Shown: one piece after another, positions 1 through 5,756 of the stretch | How positions within the stretch are numbered: the stretch's first letter is position 1 | How the letters are laid out: the number at the start of each line of letters is the position of its first letter | Assembly: GCA_003563755.1 (NCBI GenBank) | Contig: PWUB01000164.1 | Location: 1 to 8,234 of the forward strand | Direction of reading: 5' to 3' | Length of the DNA: 8,234 nucleotides | From: Clostridia bacterium | GTDB lineage: Bacteria; Bacillota_E; SLMV01; PUMD01 | Translations under genes and position numbers: made by a program | Notes under the pieces: model-generated | Seen by the model: only the letters and a program-made list of their open reading frames with translations | Told to the model about the DNA's origin: nothing | Database searches by the model: none

Positions 1-149
1 AAATGGAGAGCAGCGAAATACGCGGTCGCCGCTACCAGGGCGACTGCCAGGGCAATCCTGAAAGCAGCACCGGGGTGCCCCCGGCACCGGATGGCGCGGA
101 TGAGGGATGCGACCGCCAGGACTCCGGTGATTATCGCCGCATAGGGCAT
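1..149 (-). CDS. Membrane protein, N-terminal part only (cut by window edge)
   Basis: Only the first 49 codons are inside the window; the gene continues past base 1. The peptide begins MPYAAIITGV and has two hydrophobic stretches (about residues 3-20 and 29-48), separated by a short basic loop RAIRCRGHPG. This is typical of an inner-membrane protein with two closely spaced helices at its N-terminus. Two in-frame ATGs are possible, at 158 and 149. I chose 149 because the SD GAGGAG (159-164) lies 9 nt upstream of it but directly abuts the ATG at 158. It follows the 42-residue membrane protein gene on the same strand, separated by the hairpin at 220-251. I do not recognise a family, and function cannot be assigned from this fragment. 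Confidence 0.6.
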   Translation of the reverse strand, partial: MPYAAIITGVLAVASLIRAIRCRGHPGAAFRIALAVALVAATAYFAALH

Positions 150-219
150 GACTATCATCTCCTCGGTCGGGTCAACGACACACAACAACACTGGTAGGAT
201 CTCTCCGCCAAGTATAAAT

Positions 220-251
220 GGGAGCCGGGATATCATTCAATCCCGGCTCCC
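220..251 (-). terminator. Strong hairpin, probable terminator of the 42-residue ORF
   Basis: A perfect 12-bp inverted repeat (220-231 with 240-251, GGGAGCCGGGAT and its complement) encloses an 8-nt loop. On the minus strand the stem is followed by ATTTATACTT, which is T-rich but not an unbroken U-tract. It lies between two minus-strand genes, downstream of the stop at 343. It could be an intrinsic terminator or an mRNA-stabilising or processing hairpin. The stem is certain; the role is inferred. Confidence 0.6.
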
Positions 252-342
252 AGCTCTGGGGGTGCGTTCTGTGAGACGTGTGGTGTGACGAGAGTGCGAT
301 GTGTACGGCGTCGATGCCGCACCCCACATTTAGAAGAGTGCC

Positions 343-471
343 TCAGTCAGCAGCCCAGTCCTTGCTCTCTCTAACCTCTTCCTCGTCCAGCGGCATGTCG
401 GCTGTGTTAAGAGCGGAATATCCGACCCAGACGATTAGCGCTGCGAACACGATGACCGGAATCCATTCCAT
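343..471 (-). CDS. Small single-span membrane protein, 42 residues
   Basis: A small ORF that starts at ATG 471 after a good SD (GGGAGG, about 7 nt upstream) and ends in TGA at 343-345. The product begins MEWIPVIVFAALIVWVGYSA: one hydrophobic helix (about residues 4-20) followed by an acidic tail with the run LDEEEVRESKD. That gives one transmembrane segment plus a charged cytoplasmic or external tail, the usual look of a small accessory subunit of a transporter or membrane complex. The next gene on the strand, at the window edge, also encodes a membrane protein, so a shared complex is possible. No family is recognised. Confidence that it is translated comes from the SD, start and hydrophobic layout rather than homology. 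Confidence 0.6.
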   Translation of the reverse strand: MEWIPVIVFAALIVWVGYSALNTADMPLDEEEVRESKDWAAD

Positions 472-579
472 CTTTAACCCTCCCAGGCGCTACTACTTCC
501 TCCATGCACCTCTACCATACCAGAGGGCATACGGTCGATGTATCCGGTGTCCGTCCGATATTGCGCGAAAGATCCTATC

Positions 580-594
580 AAGACCCTAGGTCTT
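580..594 (-). terminator. Weak terminator-like hairpin after lgt
   Basis: AAGACC (580-585) pairs with GGTCTT (589-594) around a 3-nt loop, 25 nt past the lgt stop on the minus strand. The stem is short, and the bases that follow on the minus strand (GATAGGATCTTT) contain only a broken T-run. It is placed where the leftward operon should end, but it is weak as an intrinsic terminator. Confidence 0.3.
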
Positions 595-619
595 CTCCCC
601 TATGACTCGGACCTGCACC

Positions 620-1381
620 CTACTCCCCCGGGGTACTCCCGCGGGCCAGGCACATGTAGTACCAGGCGACGGCCAAAAGAGGTGGGGTTATGAGGTGAGT
701 CAGGGTGAACAGACCGATACCCCAAGTCTCGTTGACATAGCCCAGGGCATACAGGGGATTGGCCCTGAACGTCTCCTCGATGACGGCCCTGAGCACCGAA
801 TACCAGAAGACGAAGCTCCAGAACTGGTAACCGCCGGGGGGATTTCGCCTGACGAGCAAGAAGTAGCGGACCAGCAGGATCGCGCCGATGGCGGAGCCGT
901 ACACCTGGGTGGGATGCCGGGTACCCAGCACCTCGGCGTATCTGCCCAGGATCTCCTGGTTGAGGATGTTCGCCAGCCGCACGAGGGTGTAGCCCATGGT
1001 GAGTCCGGGGATGATCATGTCCAGGGCGCTGGGGACATCCACCTCCGTATTGCGCACAATCAGCCACCCGGTGAGGATCCCCGCGATGAGACCACCGTGC
1101 CAGGACAGGCCTCCCTGGTCTAGCCGTATGATCGCCACAGGATCCGCGGCGAACCTGGACCAGTTGGTGAGGACGTAGACAGCCCGTGCTCCGAGCACAC
1201 CCATGATGATGGAGTAGATGATGGCCGTCAGGATCAGGTCTTCATTCCAGCCCTTTCTCCTGACCTGACGGAGCATGTACCAGGTTCCGACGGCCAGGGA
1301 CAGGGCGAGCAGAAACCCGTACCAGCGGACACCGAAGTCTCCGATTCGAAACATGTAGGGATTCGGGTTCTCGATGTACAA
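620..1381 (-). CDS. lgt: Prolipoprotein diacylglyceryl transferase
   Basis: Lgt transfers diacylglycerol from phosphatidylglycerol to the lipobox cysteine of prelipoproteins in the cytoplasmic membrane, the first step of lipoprotein maturation. The 253-residue product is a multi-pass membrane protein of normal family length. Family marks are visible: an N-terminal RWYG (19-22), WHGGLIAG (H95), the R-x-x-N-x-x-N-x-E signature as R135, N138, N141 and E143, HPTQVYG (156-162), and VLRAVIEETFR carrying R198, which matches the essential late arginine of E. coli Lgt. The C-terminal segment TLTHLITPP differs from the usual form. I chose TTG 1381 because GGAGGG (1389-1394) precedes it by 7 nt, LYIENPNPYMF fits the family N-terminus, and a TATAAT box lies just upstream. 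An in-frame GTG at 1402 would add 7 residues but has no SD. It is the last gene of the leftward block, 42 nt after the aminotransferase. Confidence 0.93.
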   Translation of the reverse strand: MYIENPNPYMFRIGDFGVRWYGFLLALSLAVGTWYMLRQVRRKGWNEDLILTAIIYSIIMGVLGARAVYVLTNWSRFAADPVAIIRLDQGGLSWHGGLIAGILTGWLIVRNTEVDVPSALDMIIPGLTMGYTLVRLANILNQEILGRYAEVLGTRHPTQVYGSAIGAILLVRYFLLVRRNPPGGYQFWSFVFWYSVLRAVIEETFRANPLYALGYVNETWGIGLFTLTHLITPPLLAVAWYYMCLARGSTPGE

Positions 1382-1412
1382 GACAGGTCCCTCCAATGCC
1401 ACTCTAGGTGAT

Positions 1413-1418
1413 ATTATA
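1413..1418 (-). promoter_or_regulatory. TATAAT -10 box, candidate lgt promoter
   Basis: A perfect TATAAT reads leftward at 1418-1413, between the aminotransferase stop and lgt. A start of transcription about 7 nt downstream would give a leader of roughly 25 nt to the TTG start, including its GGAGGG. No convincing -35 box is visible (CTGGTA at the 17-bp position), so the promoter may be weak or the hexamer a coincidence. Confidence 0.4.
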
Positions 1419-1423
1419 GCCCA

Positions 1424-2584
1424 TCAAGCATCCTCTACCAGCTCGAGAAGGCGGTCAACGTCCCGGTCGCTGTTGAAGATGTGAAACGATGCCCTGAAAG
1501 CCAGGGGCCGGGGTACGATGCGTATGTAGACACCCCGGGAGAGGAACTCCTCCGTCAGCTCCCGCATGGCTTGCCGCTCCTCAAAGCCCGAGATGCTGAA
1601 GGAAACCAACCCCGCCCGCCCGGAGAAAGCCTCCGGAGTGACCAGGGAGGCTCTCGAGATGTCCATCAACCCGTCGATGAAGCGGGTAGTGAGGGTCTCG
1701 ATCCTCTCCTGCACCCAGTCCATCCCCAGGTCCATCAGGTACTCAAGGGAGTAGCTGAGACCCAGGGGCTGCATCAACCCGCCGGTGGAGGGCGAGTACA
1801 GGTCGGCCCCCCCGGATAGGGTGTAGTTGCCGTCAATGTCCGCCTCCTGGGTGGCTCCCATGGCGATGAAGGGAGGCTCGAGGCACTCCCACAGTCGTTC
1901 ACTGACGTACAGGCCGCCGCTTCCCTGTGGTCCCAGGCACCACTTGTAGCCGGGAAAAGCCAGGGCATCGCAGTTCAGTTCCCCCATGTCGATGTCCAGG
2001 GCACCCACTGATTGCGCGGCATCGACGAGGAGTATGATGCCTGCCTCCCTGGCGAGGGCACCTATGGCCGCCAGATCCTGCCTGCCGCCGGTGAGGAAAC
2101 TGACGTGACTCAGGGAGATGACCCGCGTGCGGTCGGTCACGGCCTGCCTCACGTCGTCCACCTCGACCACTGCACCCCTGGCGGGTACCACCCTTATCTT
2201 GAGCCCGCTGCGGTCGGCGGCGTACTTCCAGGGGACACGTCCCACTGGGTGCTCGATGTCGCTGACGAGCACCTCGTCACCCTCTTCGAGCCGGAGGCTG
2301 GAGATCACGGCGTTCATGCCCGCCGTGGTGTCGGTGACAAACTGAACCTCCTCCACCCCGGCTCCCAGGAACTCCGCCATCCTGCCGCGGGCTCCCTGCA
2401 TCTCGTCCCGTCGCCTCTGACTCGCTTCGGGCAGTCCCGGTCCGAGCTCGTTGTACCAGCGCATCAGCGCCACCAACCGCTCCAGCACCGGTGTGGGCAT
2501 CATCGCCACCGTGCCCGTGTTGAGGTAGCTCATCCTGGCTGCCGCGGGGAAATCCTCCCTCACTGCCTGCAGTCTGTCATCCAT
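1424..2584 (-). CDS. Class V aminotransferase fold PLP enzyme (CsdA/IPN-epimerase-like)
   Basis: A 386-residue PLP-dependent enzyme of the class V group (cysteine desulfurases, selenocysteine lyases, isopenicillin N epimerase-like proteins). Visible features are: YLNTGTVAMMP (20-30), TDTTAGMN (84-91, phosphate-binding turn), SDIEHP (108-113), SLSHVSFLTG (157-166), VDAAQS (187-192, with D188 for the pyridine nitrogen and Q191), PGYKWCLGPQGSGGLYVS (211-228, with K214 as the Schiff-base lysine), and a C-terminal R364-A-S-F-H-I-F-N followed by D-R-D-V-D-R-L, as in this family. The mobile cysteine loop of desulfurases is not evident, so sulfur transfer is unlikely; transamination, epimerisation or amine lysis is possible. 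The ATG at 2584 follows AAGGAGGAG at good spacing and lies 1 nt after the previous stop, indicating translational coupling. Substrate unknown. Confidence 0.88.
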   Translation of the reverse strand: MDDRLQAVREDFPAAARMSYLNTGTVAMMPTPVLERLVALMRWYNELGPGLPEASQRRRDEMQGARGRMAEFLGAGVEEVQFVTDTTAGMNAVISSLRLEEGDEVLVSDIEHPVGRVPWKYAADRSGLKIRVVPARGAVVEVDDVRQAVTDRTRVISLSHVSFLTGGRQDLAAIGALAREAGIILLVDAAQSVGALDIDMGELNCDALAFPGYKWCLGPQGSGGLYVSERLWECLEPPFIAMGATQEADIDGNYTLSGGADLYSPSTGGLMQPLGLSYSLEYLMDLGMDWVQERIETLTTRFIDGLMDISRASLVTPEAFSGRAGLVSFSISGFEERQAMRELTEEFLSRGVYIRIVPRPLAFRASFHIFNSDRDVDRLLELVEDA

Positions 2585-2585
2585 G

Positions 2586-3254
2586 TCAGTCTCTCCTCCT
2601 TGTCTGCAACCACAGTCTCCGTCCGCGCTCCATGAGGACCGATTCCGTACGGCTCTGGGTACTGCGCCAGCTGGGACGCAGCTTCGACAGGCGTGAAGCA
2701 AGATCTCCCACCGGACAGCGGGCCTGCACGTAGCCGGCCATGAACGAGTAGTACCCCAGTGAGGCCAGCCTCTCCGCGGTAAATCGTGCTCCGCTGCCGG
2801 CTGCACCCACCAGGGATCCCGCCAGGCCGCAGCATACCGCGCCGGCCTGCAGCAGGTACCGCAACAGCTCCGGAATCCGCTGAACCTCAGGGTTGAGCTC
2901 CGGGCCCACGACCACCGGCTGGTAACCCGAACGTGACAGCTCACCGAGGGAGCGTGCCAGGGTCTTCAGGTCCCGGGTGCGCCCAGCGGCCATGAACAGC
3001 GAGGAAGCCCCCCATATCGCGTCGGGCACGGGGCGCGTGTCCTGGCCGGCAAGCACCGGCACCCTGCGATGCAGCGTGATCTTCAGGCCGAGGGCCCTGG
3101 CTCCCTCCCGGTGCTTGATGAAACTGTCTTTGCCCTCGACAACGACCAGGTCACTGAACCCGTGAAGATGCGCCCACTGCAGGTCCGAAAGAATCTCCTC
3201 AAGGTGCGACTCCGGCGAAAACTGCACCCAGAGATCCACGAAGTCGTGCTCCAT
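2586..3254 (-). CDS. PHP/CpsB-CapC-like protein lacking metal ligands (probable pseudoenzyme)
   Basis: A 222-residue soluble protein. My best reading is a degenerate PHP-superfamily TIM barrel of the CpsB/CapC phosphatase type. The N-terminus VDLWVQFSPE sits where CpsB has D-x-H-x-H. The stretch GPELNPEVQRIPELLRYLLQ (117-136) resembles the CpsB HPER region. AGSLVG (145-150) followed by AAGSGARFTAERLASLGYYS matches the 'GSLLGxFG…A..LL..G' region. However, the metal-binding positions appear changed: W9 and Q11 for the two histidines, G117 for the HPER histidine, and Y175 and Q177 for the final D-x-H. A catalytic phosphatase is therefore unlikely. Archaeal RNase P Rpp30 is another metal-free relative of this fold. 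It starts at ATG 3254, 3 nt after the reductase stop, and ends 1 nt before the aminotransferase ATG, so it is tightly coupled to both. The family call is by eye and uncertain; the gene itself is well supported. Confidence 0.75.
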   Translation of the reverse strand: MEHDFVDLWVQFSPESHLEEILSDLQWAHLHGFSDLVVVEGKDSFIKHREGARALGLKITLHRRVPVLAGQDTRPVPDAIWGASSLFMAAGRTRDLKTLARSLGELSRSGYQPVVVGPELNPEVQRIPELLRYLLQAGAVCCGLAGSLVGAAGSGARFTAERLASLGYYSFMAGYVQARCPVGDLASRLSKLRPSWRSTQSRTESVLMERGRRLWLQTRRRD

Positions 3255-3257
3255 TAC

Positions 3258-4256
3258 TCATCCAACCAGGCGAGTTCTCGCCTTGACCGCCCAACCGGGA
3301 TCCATGAGCAGAGCACGCCCTATGCCCACGAAGTCCATGTCCCCCTGGCTGACCAGCTCCTCGGCGGTACAGGCGTTTATGATCCCGCCGGTGAGTATCA
3401 CCGGGGTCCTTCCCCCGACCTGGTTCTTGACCGCCCGGGCCTGGGGCAAAAAGTATCCTTCCGTGTGGCCGGTACCCTCCGGGCGGGATCCACCGAGACC
3501 GCCGGAAATATCGATGACGTCGACCCCCGCATCGGCGAGCTGACGGGCGAAGGCCCCGGTCTCACTGGTGGTGAGTCCGCCCTCCACCAGGTCATCGGCC
3601 CCCAGGCGGTAATAGAGCAGGGGGCGGTCCCCTATCGTCTTCCGGACCCCCCGAACAACCTCCAGGGGAAACCGGCCGCGCCCCATGAGGTCGCCGCCGT
3701 ACTCATCGCCGCGATCATTGGTCAGGGGCGAGAGGAACTGGTTGAGGAGGTAGCCGTGGGCGCCGTGTATCTCGACGCCGTCGAAACCGGCCTGTATGCA
3801 CATAGCTGCCGCCTCGACGAACCGTCTCCGAATGTCATGGAGTCCTTCCCCTGTCAAAGGCTGCGGATGCCTGTCCCGTCCGGGCAGGGGTACGCTGCCG
3901 GCTCCCCACACGGCTCCCCCTTCATCGCCCAGGCCCGATGCGCCGGCGTGGGTCAGCTGAATGATGGCCCTGGCCCCCTCACCGGTAATGGTGCCGGCCA
4001 GCTCGGACAGACCGTCTCCCAACTCCGGCTGGTGGGCTCCCATCTGCAGGTCATTGACCCGTCCGTCTCTTCTCACGTAGGTGTGCTCAACGATGATAGT
4101 GCCGACCGCGGCCTCCGCCCGCTGGCGGTAGTGATCGATGATGAAATCCGTCACCTCTCCAGTCTCCTCCGCCCGGTTGGTGGCCATGGGCGGCATCACT
4201 ATCCTGTTGGCGAACCTGTGGTTTCTCACAGTCAACTCACTGAACAGCTCAGACAA
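3258..4256 (-). CDS. NADH:flavin oxidoreductase, Old Yellow Enzyme family (YqjM-like, single domain)
   Basis: A 332-residue FMN-dependent reductase of the Old Yellow Enzyme family, which reduces activated C=C bonds with NAD(P)H. Length matches the single-domain YqjM type, without the Fe-S/FAD extension of 2,4-dienoyl-CoA reductases. Seen in order: RIVMPPMATN (18-27, with T26 at the flavin-tuning position), IIQLTHAG (98-105), GFDGVEIHGAHGYLLNQFLS (157-176, with substrate-anchoring H164 and H167 and Y169), N180, R182 and YGG (186-188), YYRLGADD (215-222), ILTGGI (287-292) and VGIGRALLMDP (310-320) for the FMN phosphate. The start is TTG at 4256, with GGGGAG 6 nt upstream; no better start exists before the conserved N-terminus. 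It lies 19 nt after the thioesterase stop. Substrate unknown; its neighbours suggest an unsaturated acid or CoA-type intermediate. Confidence 0.92.
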   Translation of the reverse strand: MSELFSELTVRNHRFANRIVMPPMATNRAEETGEVTDFIIDHYRQRAEAAVGTIIVEHTYVRRDGRVNDLQMGAHQPELGDGLSELAGTITGEGARAIIQLTHAGASGLGDEGGAVWGAGSVPLPGRDRHPQPLTGEGLHDIRRRFVEAAAMCIQAGFDGVEIHGAHGYLLNQFLSPLTNDRGDEYGGDLMGRGRFPLEVVRGVRKTIGDRPLLYYRLGADDLVEGGLTTSETGAFARQLADAGVDVIDISGGLGGSRPEGTGHTEGYFLPQARAVKNQVGGRTPVILTGGIINACTAEELVSQGDMDFVGIGRALLMDPGWAVKARTRLVG

Positions 4257-4275
4257 TGCTTACTCCCCCCTGTGC

Positions 4276-4701
4276 TCACGTTGTGCACTCGTCAGCGCGC
4301 CCCTTTTTCTCACCGGCCCGCGCCGCGAAGTCCTCCCTATCAACGAAGAAGCGCTCGTGGGTGCCCCTTCCTATCTCCTCGTAATCATCATGGGCACTCA
4401 CCTCAAACACCAGCCGCCGACCGTCGATCTGCACCAGCTCTGCCCCGGCCCGCACCCGGCCGCCCGGTGGAGTCGCCGCCAGGTGCCGCACATCGACGGA
4501 GATTCCCACGGTGATCCAGCCCGGGGGAAGATGATCATCCACGCAGGCCACGGCGGCCCTCTCCATCAGCGCGATCATCGCCGGTGTGGCATACACTTCG
4601 ATGGTGCCGCTGCCGTGCCTCACCGCGAGATCGTCCGCGGTTACCCTCTGCTTCACCTCCGCGTGCTGTCCCACTATCACGTACTCGCCGACATCCTTCA
4701 T
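4276..4701 (-). CDS. FlK-like hotdog-fold thioesterase
   Basis: A 141-residue protein of the fluoroacetyl-CoA thioesterase-like family. The hotdog pattern is clear: V-x-x-x-D-L-A near 20-26, ATPAMIALMERAA (38-50), TVGISVDVRHLAATPPG (64-80), AELVQIDGRRLVFEVSAHD (87-105) and IGRGTHERFFV (110-120). The FlK catalytic residues Thr, Glu and His (T42, E50 and H76 in FlK) align at T39, E47 and H73 with a constant offset of 3, so hydrolysis of a small acyl-CoA is plausible. Fluoroacetate specificity cannot be inferred, since most relatives act on other acyl groups or are uncharacterised. The ATG at 4701 follows AAGGAGG with 6 nt spacing, 18 nt after the amidohydrolase stop. Confidence 0.88.
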   Translation of the reverse strand: MKDVGEYVIVGQHAEVKQRVTADDLAVRHGSGTIEVYATPAMIALMERAAVACVDDHLPPGWITVGISVDVRHLAATPPGGRVRAGAELVQIDGRRLVFEVSAHDDYEEIGRGTHERFFVDREDFAARAGEKKGRADECTT

Positions 4702-4719
4702 AGTTGGCCTCCTTGCACT

Positions 4720-5472
4720 CTAGAACTCGCGGAGATATGCCTCCACCCTATCCAGGGCTGTCTCTATTATGTCCCGGCCGAACTCCCAGCTGGCCTTGGA
4801 GGCATCTCCGAGGGCACCGTTTGCCGTTATCTCGTCAAAGGTAGCTGCACGGCTTATTGCGCGGCCCACGGCCATCTGTTCGCGGGTTATCCTGATCTCT
4901 CCGGGAACCCTGTTCTCCTTTACTGACCACGGGGCCAGGTACATGGCCTGCGACATCTCGCCCTCGCAGGCGTGGCCGTGGGTTTCTGATTCAATGCCTT
5001 CCTTGAGCACATCAGCAGCCACGGAGGTGAACGAGCTCCAGGCGGCCTTGATGTCCGGGTATAAAGCCTTCAGCTTACCCATGAGGAGGGTCATCGCCGG
5101 CCGGTTGCCGCCGTGGGCGTTAGCGAAGAAGAACCTTCTGAAACCGTGGTGGTACAGGCTGTCGACGATGTCCTCCAAGACCGCTATGAAGGTCTCCGGC
5201 TGCAGGGTGATGCTGCCTGGAAAGTTCATGTGGTGCGGAGAGATCCCGTACGAGACCACAGGTACGGCGACCGCCTCGGGATACATCCTGGCCGCGAGAC
5301 GCTCGACGAACCCCTCCGCCCTGCCGGAGTCCACCCCGAAGCCGCCGTTAGGTCCGTGCTGTTCGGTGGCGCCCACGGGGATGAGCACCAGGTCCAGGCC
5401 CTCCTCCATCTTCTCCTCGAGCTCCACCCAGCTGAGCCGGTTCAACACCAGGGCCCTCGGCTCCTCCGCCAT
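4720..5472 (-). CDS. Creatininase-family metal-dependent amidohydrolase
   Basis: A hydrolase of the creatininase/FAPy-deformylase/MftE fold, which uses a binuclear metal centre on small amides or peptides. With ATG 5472 as residue 1 the product is 250 residues, a normal length. Ligand motifs are present: PVGATEQHGPNGGFGVD (32-48, with E37, H39 and D48), NFPGSITLQPETF (83-95), FFANAHGGNRPA (115-126, with H120) and GHACEGEMS (166-174, with E172). The start is uncertain. ATG 5472 fits the family N-terminus and has AAGGA 4-5 nt upstream. GTG 5484 has GAGG 9 nt upstream. GTG 5493 abuts that GAGG and is unlikely. This is the first gene of the leftward operon. Creatininase itself is not implied: the family is broad, and the neighbours (thioesterase, flavin reductase, PLP enzyme) suggest another amide substrate. 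Confidence 0.88.
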   Translation of the reverse strand: MAEEPRALVLNRLSWVELEEKMEEGLDLVLIPVGATEQHGPNGGFGVDSGRAEGFVERLAARMYPEAVAVPVVSYGISPHHMNFPGSITLQPETFIAVLEDIVDSLYHHGFRRFFFANAHGGNRPAMTLLMGKLKALYPDIKAAWSSFTSVAADVLKEGIESETHGHACEGEMSQAMYLAPWSVKENRVPGEIRITREQMAVGRAISRAATFDEITANGALGDASKASWEFGRDIIETALDRVEAYLREF

Positions 5473-5504
5473 ATGATCCTTCACGCTACGCACCCTCTTT
5501 CCGT

Positions 5505-5532
5505 GTGATACGTCTGCCTACCTTCTTCACAA
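5505..5532 (-). promoter_or_regulatory. Candidate promoter of the leftward metabolic operon
   Basis: Reading leftward, TTGTGA (5532-5527) and TATCAC (5510-5505) are 16 bp apart, four of six consensus bases in each box. Transcription would begin near 5498, just ahead of the AAAGAGG that serves the first gene. The site is well positioned but the match is moderate. Confidence 0.4.
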
Positions 5533-5640
5533 CCGGGCCGGAAAATCCTCCCGCCCCGCGCAGCTGGGTGCTGTCCCTCGTCAAAGATGAATAAAGATTC
5601 GGGAGAGAAAGAAGGGAGGGGATCAAACGTCTCCGCGATA

Positions 5641-5665
5641 GGGCGTGAACGGGATTGTCACCCCC
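5641..5665. promoter_or_regulatory. Operator-like inverted repeat overlapping the MATE -35 box
   Basis: GGGCGTGA (5641-5648) and TCACCCCC (5658-5665) are complementary at 7 of 8 positions about a 9-nt centre. The right arm overlaps the -35 hexamer at 5655-5660. The size and location fit a dimeric repressor site (TetR or MarR type), as is common for efflux pumps. No regulator gene lies in the window. Confidence 0.35.
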
Positions 5666-5683
5666 CGGAGCCTGTGATATACT
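5655..5683 (+). promoter_or_regulatory. Extended -10 promoter of the MATE gene
   Basis: TTGTCA (5655-5660), a 17-bp spacer, and TATACT (5678-5683) preceded by TGA (5675-5677), an extended -10. Each hexamer matches the sigma-70 consensus at five of six positions with ideal spacing. The predicted start is near 5690, giving a leader of about 67 nt. Confidence 0.7.
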
Positions 5684-5756
5684 ACCCAAGGCAAATAGTT
5701 AGAGTGTCGAAATGATCGGCATCAGGAATGTCTGTGCCGAGAGGAGAGAAGAAACC

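Noticed and set aside
602..1123. A 173-codon plus-strand frame across lgt
   Set aside because: Antisense to Lgt, with no SD and no recognisable domain.
2585..2944. N-terminal extension of the class V PLP enzyme back to 2944
   Set aside because: It overlaps the upstream PHP-like gene in another frame. The extra peptide is Cys/Arg/Trp-rich shadow sequence, and ATG 2584 has a strong SD and the family N-terminus.
3069..4514. A 481-codon open frame on the plus strand
   Set aside because: It lies antisense to the clearly conserved OYE reductase, the PHP-like gene and part of the thioesterase gene. Its protein is low-complexity Pro/Arg/Gly-rich with no motif. Open antisense frames are expected at this GC content.
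4276..4701. Fluoroacetate resistance by the FlK-like protein
   Set aside because: The catalytic Thr/Glu/His are present, but the family is broad, and the fluorine-selective lid features of FlK cannot be confirmed from this sequence.
5712..5756. Upstream ATG for the MATE gene
   Set aside because: No SD precedes 5712, while GAGGAG precedes the ATG at 5757 and the family homology begins well after it.
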